Of a stretch of 64,000 bases of DNA, positions 27,351 through 34,590 are shown in pieces (the stretch's first letter is position 1; each line of letters starts with the position of its first letter). Source of the stretch: Coneutiohabitans sp964457925 (GTDB lineage: Bacteria > Zhuqueibacterota > Zhuqueibacteria > Zhuqueibacterales > Zhuqueibacteraceae). The stretch lies in assembly GCA_964457925.1 (NCBI GenBank), contig CAYWGH010000026.1, positions 1-64,000 on the forward strand. The letters are read 5' to 3'. The notes below the pieces were generated by a model that had not been told where the DNA came from, made no database searches, and was given only the letters and a program-made list of their open reading frames with translations. A program made the translations under genes and the position numbers.

Positions 27351-28211
27351 ATGACAATGCTTAAAACATGCAGTTGGTTTTTGTTGAGTATGATGGCCGC
27401 CGCCTTCCTCTCATGCAACTTCGATCAGGGTTTGGGCGTGCTGGAATCCAAAATCAGCGGCAAGGTTTATTTTCTGGGCACGGATTCTCGCCCGGAGAAT
27501 GTCGACGAAGTGCGGGTCGTGGCGGCCGCGAATTTTCCGCCGCAAGGTTTTGGCGATGTGTTTTTCAGCGAGGCCATTCCGTTTGCCGGCGACAGCGCCG
27601 CTTATGAAATGCCGTTACCGGTCGACAATTATCCCGCAGTCGCCGTGCTCTGGAAACCGCGCGGCGAAGATTGGAATTTCACCAGTCTGCTGGGTTTTTA
27701 TGGTTTCGATCCCCGAACGCTCTCCGCAAAACTGCAGCCGGTGAATTTAACCAATGAACAACCGGTTGCTGACCATGTCGACATCGTTGCGCTCTGGAGT
27801 TTCGCGCAATTCGATGCGCATGTGGAGGGCGAGATCACCTTTCAAGGCCAGTGGCCGGAGGACACGGAAATTGTGCTGCTCGGCGCGTTCAATGTCATGC
27901 CCGATCTAAACAACATTGTGAACTCTCTTGTTTTTATCGGCGGCATTGATTTCGCTGTGCCGCGCTTTGTCGAGAGTTATCGTTATCGCATGGCGGTGCG
28001 CAACGGCCAGTATCAATTTCTCGGCTTGTTTTGGAAAGGCCGGGGACTGGCGTGGGATAAAATTCGCGCGATCGGATTCTACCCCGCCAGCAACGATCCC
28101 ACCAAGCCTGGCCAGTTTGCGCTGCCGCCCAACGGCACAATCTCGAACATCAATTTTATTGCGGATTTTGGCACCCTGCCCGATGGGGTAAAGATCGGCG
28201 GAGGATTTTAG
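27351..28211 (+). CDS. Hypothetical lipoprotein upstream of a TonB receptor
   Basis: A 286-residue protein with a lipoprotein signal peptide and lipobox FLSC. The mature part looks like two beta-sandwich repeats: each begins with a GKVYF/GEITF strand and contains a late FYGFDP/FYPASNDP-like segment, so internal duplication is likely. It is followed 123 bp later by the TonB-dependent receptor on the same strand, which suggests a surface partner of that receptor. No family recognised; the ligand is unknown. Confidence 0.7.
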   Translation: MTMLKTCSWFLLSMMAAAFLSCNFDQGLGVLESKISGKVYFLGTDSRPENVDEVRVVAAANFPPQGFGDVFFSEAIPFAGDSAAYEMPLPVDNYPAVAVLWKPRGEDWNFTSLLGFYGFDPRTLSAKLQPVNLTNEQPVADHVDIVALWSFAQFDAHVEGEITFQGQWPEDTEIVLLGAFNVMPDLNNIVNSLVFIGGIDFAVPRFVESYRYRMAVRNGQYQFLGLFWKGRGLAWDKIRAIGFYPASNDPTKPGQFALPPNGTISNINFIADFGTLPDGVKIGGGF

Positions 28212-28334
28212 GCGCAGAAGAGATGTTCTCGATAAAATTGAGGACGGCAAAATCAGTGAAATTCCGGTTCATCGGCGGCTAAAGAAAAAGCATTCGGATT
28301 CAGCTATTGATAAATCACGTGCGGGAGCTAACTC

Positions 28335-30548
28335 TTGAGTCATATAAAATTTTCTATCATGCAATTCTCAAGCAAGACGATTGGTTTTCGACTCGCTCTC
28401 ACTCTCATTTCTGTTTTAGTCTTCGCAGAAACCGCCCGGCCCTTCGGCGACATCACCGGCTACATCCGCGATGCTGAAACCGGCGAGGCCCTGCCCGGCG
28501 CGAATGTGTTTGTTGCAAAAACGCTGCTGGGCGCGAGCGCAGATGCCAACGGCCATTTTCATATTGCAAAAGTGCCTGCAGGCTCATACACACTGAGCGC
28601 TTCTCTCATTGGCTATGCCACGCAGCGCGTGACAGTTCGCGTCAACGATGACTCGACGATTGTCGTCAACCTTGCGCTGCGCACTTCGGCAATTCTTTTT
28701 GATCAAGTCATCGTCACGGGCTCGCGGCAGGCCGAGGAGCTGAATGCGGCCGCGAACAGCGTGAGCGTGCTGGCGGACGCGGAAATCCGGCAGCGCAATC
28801 GTTTTCGCATCGATGAAGCGTTGCAGAGCATGTCCGGCGTTCAGCTCGTGGGCGAAAATGTCAGCGTGCGCGGCGGCACGGGTTACAGCTTGCTCGGCCT
28901 GGGCGGCAGCCGCGTGTTGATGTTGATCGACGATGTGCCCGTGCTCACCAGCGACCTGGGCCGCGCAAATTGGGATATTTTGCCGGTCACGGAAATCGAC
29001 CGCATCGAAGTTTTGAAAGGCGCGGCTTCCGTGCTGTACGGCTCGGGCGGCATCAGCGGCGTGGTGAATGTGATCACGCGCGAGCCGGCCACCTCGCCGC
29101 AATTCTCGTTTCGCCAAAGCGCAGGACTCTATGACGATCCCTCGGTGCCGGAATGGATTTGGACGGATCGCAATCTGTATTTCACCCGCAGTGATGTGAG
29201 TTACACCAATGTCATCGGCCCGCTGGGATTCCGGCTCGCGGTGTCGCGCCATACCTCGACCAGCGATCGCGAGAACGGCGATTTCAGCCGCTGGTATGTC
29301 AGCAGCAAATCCGTCATTCGGTTCAAAGATGAATCGCATCTGCGCTTGTTTGTCACCTATAATCGCGATGCGCGCGGGTTCTCGCTTTTTTGGAAAGAAC
29401 AGAACAATGCCCTCAACACCGATTTTCATGATCGCATCACGGTGGACGGCTTTGCCGCCTCCGCCATTTACAACAAGCTGCTCAATCCCACTCTTGCCTT
29501 TAAAACGCGGCTTTCATATAACGCGCAACTCATTGGCCTGCCCTTCAATCTTTCAAAAGATTTCAAACCGGCGCTGGGCATGAGCGGCGAGCTGCAAGCC
29601 AACTGGCTGCCGCATGTCGATCACAACGTAACGTTCGGCGTTGATTATCGCCGCGACATGGTTGAATCAAAATATTATGGCGATCATCAAGCGTCCTCGG
29701 CTTCGCCCTATGTGCAGGAAACCTGGAAACTCTCCGGCATTTTGCAATTGAGCGCCGGCTTGCGCTATGATCATTACGTTTTGGTCGGAGATTCGGCGGA
29801 GACGCAATTAAGCCCCAAAATCGGCTTCAGCTACAATCCCTTTCCCGCCACCATTTTGCACGCTTCCATCGGTCGAGGCTTTCGCGCGCCATCAATTGCC
29901 GAACGCTTCAGTGAAAGCCAGCCTGGCGACAATGTGCGGCTGTTCAGCAATCCCGATTTGAAGCCGGAACGTTCGACACTGATTGATTTCGGCGTGCGGC
30001 AACGCTTCGGCGAGCATGTTGCCGCTGAGGTGACGGTGTTTGACAATGAGTATTATGATCTCATCGAACTCCTGTCCATCAGCACGCAAAGCCTGGAGCT
30101 GCAGTTCCGCAACTTGGCGCATGCGCGCGTGCGCGGCCTGGAATCCGAGGTTAACGTTGCGCTGTGGCGCAATCGCATCAATTTGCGCGGCCACCTGACG
30201 TATTTGGATTCGCGCAGCCTCGCGACCGATCCGCTCTACCAATTGGCCATCGACGACCCGCTGCCTTACCGCCCAAAGTGGAGCGCCTTTATCTCGCCCG
30301 CGCTGCGTCTCGGCCCCTGGGCGTTCGAAGCGGATTATCGCTACGCCTCGCGCTTCGAACACGTTTCGTTCTTTGGCGGCGATGAACGTGTACCGCAGAA
30401 AGTGCTCGATCTGCGCGCGCAATATCGCTGGCAGCAATTCGCGCTCTTGTTTCAAATCAAAAATTCGATCAACTACAACTACACGGTGGTCGAGCGCAGT
30501 TTGAGCGAGATTCGCAATTTTTCCCTGACATTTTCCGGCGAATTCTGA
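28335..30548 (+). CDS. TonB-dependent outer-membrane receptor with N-terminal carboxypeptidase-like domain
   Basis: Outer-membrane active transporter of 737 residues. After the signal peptide, residues about 38-125 form a carboxypeptidase-regulatory-like domain (GYIRDAETGEALPGANVFV), as in Bacteroidetes-type receptors. The plug follows, with VIVTGSRQAEELNAA as a TonB-box-like region, VSVRGGTGYS and IEVLKGAASVLYGSGGISGV, then a beta barrel that ends in an aromatic residue (FSGEF). GGGAG supports the TTG at 28335; an ATG at 28359 is an alternative. The substrate may be a metal chelate, cobalamin or a saccharide; no SusD-like gene is adjacent. Confidence 0.92.
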   Translation: MSHIKFSIMQFSSKTIGFRLALTLISVLVFAETARPFGDITGYIRDAETGEALPGANVFVAKTLLGASADANGHFHIAKVPAGSYTLSASLIGYATQRVTVRVNDDSTIVVNLALRTSAILFDQVIVTGSRQAEELNAAANSVSVLADAEIRQRNRFRIDEALQSMSGVQLVGENVSVRGGTGYSLLGLGGSRVLMLIDDVPVLTSDLGRANWDILPVTEIDRIEVLKGAASVLYGSGGISGVVNVITREPATSPQFSFRQSAGLYDDPSVPEWIWTDRNLYFTRSDVSYTNVIGPLGFRLAVSRHTSTSDRENGDFSRWYVSSKSVIRFKDESHLRLFVTYNRDARGFSLFWKEQNNALNTDFHDRITVDGFAASAIYNKLLNPTLAFKTRLSYNAQLIGLPFNLSKDFKPALGMSGELQANWLPHVDHNVTFGVDYRRDMVESKYYGDHQASSASPYVQETWKLSGILQLSAGLRYDHYVLVGDSAETQLSPKIGFSYNPFPATILHASIGRGFRAPSIAERFSESQPGDNVRLFSNPDLKPERSTLIDFGVRQRFGEHVAAEVTVFDNEYYDLIELLSISTQSLELQFRNLAHARVRGLESEVNVALWRNRINLRGHLTYLDSRSLATDPLYQLAIDDPLPYRPKWSAFISPALRLGPWAFEADYRYASRFEHVSFFGGDERVPQKVLDLRAQYRWQQFALLFQIKNSINYNYTVVERSLSEIRNFSLTFSGEF

Positions 30549-30642
30549 AAGGCGGAGTTTTTGCCAGGCACAACTCCGCAAGAATCGGGTGGTTGGCGAG
30601 CGGCAGTTTTTTTACCTTCGGCCGTTCAAAAAGGAGTGCATT

Positions 30643-31539
30643 ATGCCCGCTTTAAAATATGCCCAAGCCGCCGACGATTATCGCCGCATCGAGCAGGCGA
30701 TTCTCTTCGTTGAAAAAAACTTCCGCCGCCAACCGAGTCTTGACGAGATTGCCCGCAGCGTCTATCTCAGCGAACATCATTTTCAACGCCTGTTCAGCCG
30801 CTGGGTCGGCATCAGCCCCAAACGCTTTCTGCAATTTTTGACCAAAGAATACGCCAAGAAGCTGCTGGAGCAGTCGAGCAATCTTCTCGATGTGACCTAC
30901 GAAGCGGGGTTGTCCAGCCCGGGACGCTTGCATGATTTATTTGTGGCGTGTGAAGCGGTGACACCCGGCGAGTTTAAAAGCGAGGGTGAAGGCGTGAACA
31001 TCGCTTACGGTTTTCATCACACGCCGTTCGGTGAGTGCCTGCTTGCGCGCACGGAGCGCGGCATTTGCGGCCTTTATTTCGTGAAGAATGAAAATCGCAA
31101 GCAAGCGCTGGGCTATCTCAAGGCCAATTGGCCGAAAGCGGTTTTGCGCGAAGCGCCTGCGGCCACCGCGCCCTTCATTCAACATATCTTTGCGCCCGCC
31201 GGAAAACACAAAATGGCGCCGCTCCATTTGTTCATCAAGGGTACGAATTTCCAAATCAAAGTGTGGGAAGCGTTGCTGCGCATTCCGCTGGGCGGGATGG
31301 TTTCGTATGAAGATATTGCGGCGCATCTCGGCATGCCGAAAGCCTCGCGCGCCGTGGGCAATGCCGTGGCAAAGAACCCGGTGTCGTTCATCATTCCGTG
31401 CCATCGTGTCGTGCGCAAAGTCGGCGAGACCGGAAATTATCTGGGCGGCCCGATCCGCAAGAAGGCAATTTTGGCGTGGGAAGCGGCGCGGGTCAACAGT
31501 GACAATAATAAAGGCGGTTCGGCTCTACCGATAAATTAA
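30643..31539 (+). CDS. AraC-type HTH fused to methylated-DNA-[protein]-cysteine S-methyltransferase (Ada-like, without zinc domain)
   Basis: DNA-repair and probable regulatory protein of 298 residues. Residues about 12-112 form an AraC HTH (YLSEHHFQRLFSRWVGISPK), then the Ada RNase-H-like segment and a C-terminal O6-alkylguanine-DNA alkyltransferase domain with the acceptor Cys253 in PCHRV. It lacks the N-terminal Cys4 zinc domain of E. coli Ada that senses methyl phosphotriesters, so the switch must work differently. ATG 30643 has AAGGAG at ideal spacing. Downstream there is no alkA. Confidence 0.92.
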   Translation: MPALKYAQAADDYRRIEQAILFVEKNFRRQPSLDEIARSVYLSEHHFQRLFSRWVGISPKRFLQFLTKEYAKKLLEQSSNLLDVTYEAGLSSPGRLHDLFVACEAVTPGEFKSEGEGVNIAYGFHHTPFGECLLARTERGICGLYFVKNENRKQALGYLKANWPKAVLREAPAATAPFIQHIFAPAGKHKMAPLHLFIKGTNFQIKVWEALLRIPLGGMVSYEDIAAHLGMPKASRAVGNAVAKNPVSFIIPCHRVVRKVGETGNYLGGPIRKKAILAWEAARVNSDNNKGGSALPIN

Positions 31540-31585
31540 ATTACGCGGTGTACTTTCAATTTGAAAAATTTCAAAAATTTTCCGG

Positions 31586-31636
31586 CCACAAAATTGAAAT
31601 CCCACAGAAACCGTTTGTTTTAATTTTGTGGGATTT
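31586..31636 (+). promoter_or_regulatory. Two mutually exclusive 10-bp hairpins sharing one arm
   Basis: CCACAAAATT (31586-31595) pairs with AATTTTGTGG (31622-31631). AAATCCCACA (31597-31606) pairs with TGTGGGATTT (31627-31636). Both pairings are perfect, use the same right-hand segment and cannot coexist, like an attenuator or switch. The element lies between the Ada-like gene and the small membrane protein gene; a terminator or a repeat are the plainer readings. Confidence 0.4.
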
Positions 31637-31744
31637 TCATTTTTGGGGCGAGGGCTTCTTGAAGCTGTCCGACGCCGATGAGTCTTTCGTTTTGGGCTTG
31701 TCTGAAAAGCGCTGTAGAATTGTTTTCCGCTCTGGAACTGACGC

Positions 31745-32242
31745 ATGCACCGCATCCTCACCTGTCTGAGTATTTTCCTGCCCTTGGTGATTTACGATGT
31801 TCTCTTCGGCGGCGCCATCGCGGCTCTGCTGCAATCCGAAGGCTGGCAGGGCGCGGCCCAGCGCATCAATAACGTCTATCAACTCAGTTATGGCGTTGTG
31901 GTCGTGAGTGTTTTAGTGCTGGCCTTTTTCAAATTTGGCAAACGTCGCGAAACGCTTGCGACGCTTGTTTTGTTTATCGGATTAGTCGAGGATACCCTCT
32001 TTTACCTTTTCATAGAATTATTGAATCCCTTCATTCATGTTTTGACTCAGGGCGCGGCCTATCGCGTGCCGGAAAGCATTTTGCCGGAAGGCGTGGCGAG
32101 TTGGCCGGGCTGGGTAAGCCGCATGTTTTTGGAATCCTTTTGGCGGATGCGGCCTTCACACGTGCTGCTGCTCAATCTGGCGGCACTGCTGCTCGCCGCA
32201 ATCATTCTTCTCATTCCTCTCAAACGCAAATCAAGCAAATAA
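31745..32242 (+). CDS. Hypothetical integral membrane protein
   Basis: A 165-residue protein with four hydrophobic segments (about residues 5-27, 48-66, 75-100 and 145-160), of no family I recognise. A loop of about 45 residues between the third and fourth helices contains PESILPEGVASWPGW. The C-terminus PLKRKSSK is basic and presumably cytoplasmic. It is bounded by the switch-like hairpins upstream and repeat copy 4 downstream, so it is probably a single-gene unit. Confidence 0.65.
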   Translation: MHRILTCLSIFLPLVIYDVLFGGAIAALLQSEGWQGAAQRINNVYQLSYGVVVVSVLVLAFFKFGKRRETLATLVLFIGLVEDTLFYLFIELLNPFIHVLTQGAAYRVPESILPEGVASWPGWVSRMFLESFWRMRPSHVLLLNLAALLLAAIILLIPLKRKSSK

Positions 32243-32258
32243 TTCCCCGACAATTATC

Positions 32259-32368
32259 TTGACGATGTCAGATTCACCGCGGAGACGCAGCGTTCGCTGA
32301 GAATTCACGCAATCTTACTCTGCGAACTCCGCGACTCTGTGGTGGTTTTTGGCATGGGACATCGTCAA
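32259..32368 (+). repeat. Dispersed ~110-bp palindrome, copy 4, with perfect 11-bp ends
   Basis: TTGACGATGTC (32259-32269) and GACATCGTCAA (32358-32368) are perfect inverted repeats, and AATT-rich flanks extend the match outward. The inner CACCGCGGAGACGCAG and CTCTGCGAACTCCGCG also pair. Base changes in one arm relative to the other copies are matched in the other arm, which suggests selection or mutual conversion of the stem. Confidence 0.85.
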
Positions 32369-32411
32369 ATTATTTGTCTTAAAGCAATTTTGGCGCGTAT
32401 TGAAAAAATGC

Positions 32412-32439
32412 TTGCATTTAAAAGCGTCTTTGTTAATTT
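32412..32439 (+). promoter_or_regulatory. Sigma70-like promoter of the fad cluster
   Basis: TTGCAT (32412-32417), 16 bp and TAATTT (32434-32439), immediately followed by the FadR-like operator. Repressor on the operator would cover the transcription start. Confidence 0.6.
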
Positions 32440-32440
32440 A

Positions 32441-32458
32441 TGAATGATTATTCATTCA
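32441..32458. promoter_or_regulatory. FadR(YsiA)-type operator palindrome
   Basis: TGAATGATTATTCATTCA; on the minus strand it reads TGAATGAATAATCATTCA, which fits the Bacillus subtilis FadR consensus TGAATGAMTANTCATTCA (as I recall it) at every position. It lies two bases after the -10 of the regulator gene, as expected for autorepression relieved by long-chain acyl-CoA. Confidence 0.75.
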
Positions 32459-32488
32459 GCGCGTGCCCTTGCCAAACCACATTCACTT

Positions 32489-33154
32489 ATGAAAGTACTC
32501 GCAAAAACCGCGAATGGCCGCACCTTGCGCGGCGACGACAAGCGCAGCCGCATCTTGAAAGCCGCGGCCAAGACCTTCGCGCGCAAAGGCTTTTATCACA
32601 CCAAAATCTCCGAAATTGCGCAACAAGCCGGCATCGCAGACGGGACGATTTATCTTTATTTCAAAAACAAAGACGATATTCTCATCACACTGTTTGAAGA
32701 AAGCATGGGCAGCATTTTGAAGGAATTCCGCCGCAAGCTGGCGGAATGCCAAAATCCTGCCGAGAAAATTCGGGCCTTCATTCATTTGCATTTTGAACTG
32801 GTGCGCACCAATCCGGACTTGGCGGCGGTGATGCAACTCGAGCTGCGGCAATCGCATCAATTCATCAAACAATACAGCGGCACGCGCATCAGCGATTACC
32901 TCAATCTCATCGGCAACATTGTTGACGAAGGCCAGGCCAGCGGTATGTTTCGCAAAGACATTTTGCCGGGCATTTTCAAACGCGCATTGTTCGGCGCGCT
33001 GGATGAAATGAGCACGCTGTGGGTGCTTTCAAAAACGAAGAAGTATGATTTGCTGGAATCAGCGGAACAGATTGGGGCTTTATTTCTCGAAGGCATGCTG
33101 GCCAATGATTCTGTCTTGAAATCGACCCAACGGCCGAAAGCCGCCAATGGCTAG
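32489..33154 (+). CDS. fadR: TetR/AcrR family regulator, FadR (YsiA)-like fatty-acid repressor
   Basis: A 221-residue TetR repressor. The HTH reads ILKAAAKTFARKGFYHTKIS, then EIAQQAGIADGTIYLYFKNK, and the C-terminal domain follows the Bacillus FadR pattern (EEFRRKL-like helices, MQLELRQS). Predicted to repress beta-oxidation genes and release DNA on binding long-chain acyl-CoA. Three facts agree: the sequence class, the operator at its own promoter, and the five beta-oxidation genes that follow on the same strand. ATG 32489 is chosen because an upstream in-frame start at 32444 would fall inside the operator. Different family from the GntR-type E. coli FadR. Confidence 0.85.
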   Translation: MKVLAKTANGRTLRGDDKRSRILKAAAKTFARKGFYHTKISEIAQQAGIADGTIYLYFKNKDDILITLFEESMGSILKEFRRKLAECQNPAEKIRAFIHLHFELVRTNPDLAAVMQLELRQSHQFIKQYSGTRISDYLNLIGNIVDEGQASGMFRKDILPGIFKRALFGALDEMSTLWVLSKTKKYDLLESAEQIGALFLEGMLANDSVLKSTQRPKAANG

Positions 33155-33242
33155 CGAGGATTATTTTGACGCCTGGAACCGTTGGCGGCATTATTCGAAG
33201 GTAAAAATTTTCGGACTCACTTATTACAGAAGGAAAAACCTC

Positions 33243-34529
33243 ATGCGCGACGTCGTCATCGTAGAGGGCATTCGCACACCCTATGCCAAAGCCGGCACGG
33301 ATTTCAAGGATTTGCCGGCGCAAGAATTGGGGCGCATCGTCGTACACGAAATTCTCGAGCGCAGCGGCATCGACCCGGAAATCATCGATGAAGTCGTGAT
33401 CGGGAATATCGCGCAGCCGCCGGAAGCGACAAATATTGCGCGTGTGATCGCGCTCAACAGCGGCATTCCGCGCCACGTGCCGGCGGTAACCGTGGCGCGC
33501 AATTGCGCCTCGGGCATGGAAGCCATTGCCAACGCGCATCTTAAAATCTCAGCCGGCCTGGCTGATGTCATGGTTGCCGGCGGCGTGGAGTCGATGAGCA
33601 ACATTCCGATTCTGTATCCGCCCGAGTATGCCGACGTGTTGGCCGAGGCGGCAAAGGCAAAATCTGTGGGACAACGCTTGAGCGCATTTTCCCACATGCG
33701 CCCCAAACATTTCAAACCCATCATCGGCTTGCAGGTGGGCTTGACCGACCCGGTGTGCGACCTCAACATGGGCGAAACCGCGGAAGTGCTGGCAAAGGAA
33801 TTTCACATCACGCGCGAGGAACAAGATCGCTTTGCGTTGCTGAGCCACCAGCGCGCAACCTGGGCAACGGATTCCGGCAAATTGCGTGAAGAGATCATCC
33901 CCGTCATGCCGCCGCCGAAATACAACACCGTGATCGATGAAGACAACGGCATTCGCAAAAATCAAACACTGGAAGCGCTGGCGAAACTTAAGCCCGTCTT
34001 CGACCGTGATTACGGCAGCGTCACCGCCGGTAATTCCAGCCAGATCACCGATGGCGCTGCCGCGGTGCTGATGATGTCTGCGGAAAAAGCCAAAGCGCTC
34101 AGCATGAAAGTCTGGGGCAAAGTGCGTGGCTACGCCTTTGCCGGACTCGATCCCGCCCGCATGGGTCTGGGGCCCTCGGCGGCAACGCCAAAAGCGCTAA
34201 AGCTGGCCGGCGTTTCATTCAAGGACATTCAACTCATCGAACTCAATGAAGCATTTGCCGCGCAGGTGATCGCCAATGAAATAGTTTTTCGCGATCGTAA
34301 ACTCTCGCAAAAATGGCTGGGCCGCGAAGAGCCGATCGGCGAGATCAATCGTGATATACTCAATGTCAATGGCGGCGCCATTGCGCTCGGCCACCCGGTG
34401 GGCAGCTCAGGCACGCGGCTCGTCTTGACCCTGTTGAAGGAAATGGAACGCCGCAATCTCAATCTCGGCTTGGCGACATTATGCGTGGGCGGCGGCCAAG
34501 GCGGGGCGATGGTGGTGGAGAAAGTCTAG
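33243..34529 (+). CDS. fadA: Acetyl-CoA acyltransferase (thiolase)
   Basis: Thiolytic last step of beta-oxidation: 3-ketoacyl-CoA plus CoA gives acetyl-CoA and a shortened acyl-CoA. 428 residues. The nucleophile is Cys88 in ARNCASGMEAI; NGGAIALGHPVGSSGTR holds the His and LCVGGGQGGAM the second Cys. ATG 33243 has AGAAGGA upstream; a start at 33147 would overlap the regulator gene and add 32 non-conserved residues. 88 bp after fadR and 61 bp before fadB, so one operon. Acyl chain preference cannot be read from sequence, but an operon with FadB favours a beta-oxidation rather than a biosynthetic thiolase. Confidence 0.93.
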   Translation: MRDVVIVEGIRTPYAKAGTDFKDLPAQELGRIVVHEILERSGIDPEIIDEVVIGNIAQPPEATNIARVIALNSGIPRHVPAVTVARNCASGMEAIANAHLKISAGLADVMVAGGVESMSNIPILYPPEYADVLAEAAKAKSVGQRLSAFSHMRPKHFKPIIGLQVGLTDPVCDLNMGETAEVLAKEFHITREEQDRFALLSHQRATWATDSGKLREEIIPVMPPPKYNTVIDEDNGIRKNQTLEALAKLKPVFDRDYGSVTAGNSSQITDGAAAVLMMSAEKAKALSMKVWGKVRGYAFAGLDPARMGLGPSAATPKALKLAGVSFKDIQLIELNEAFAAQVIANEIVFRDRKLSQKWLGREEPIGEINRDILNVNGGAIALGHPVGSSGTRLVLTLLKEMERRNLNLGLATLCVGGGQGGAMVVEKV

Positions 34530-34590
34530 GAATCAAGAAGGATCGATTGCAAAAGTGGTGTTGAAGAGCATGAAGCAAGGAGTTTCAAAC

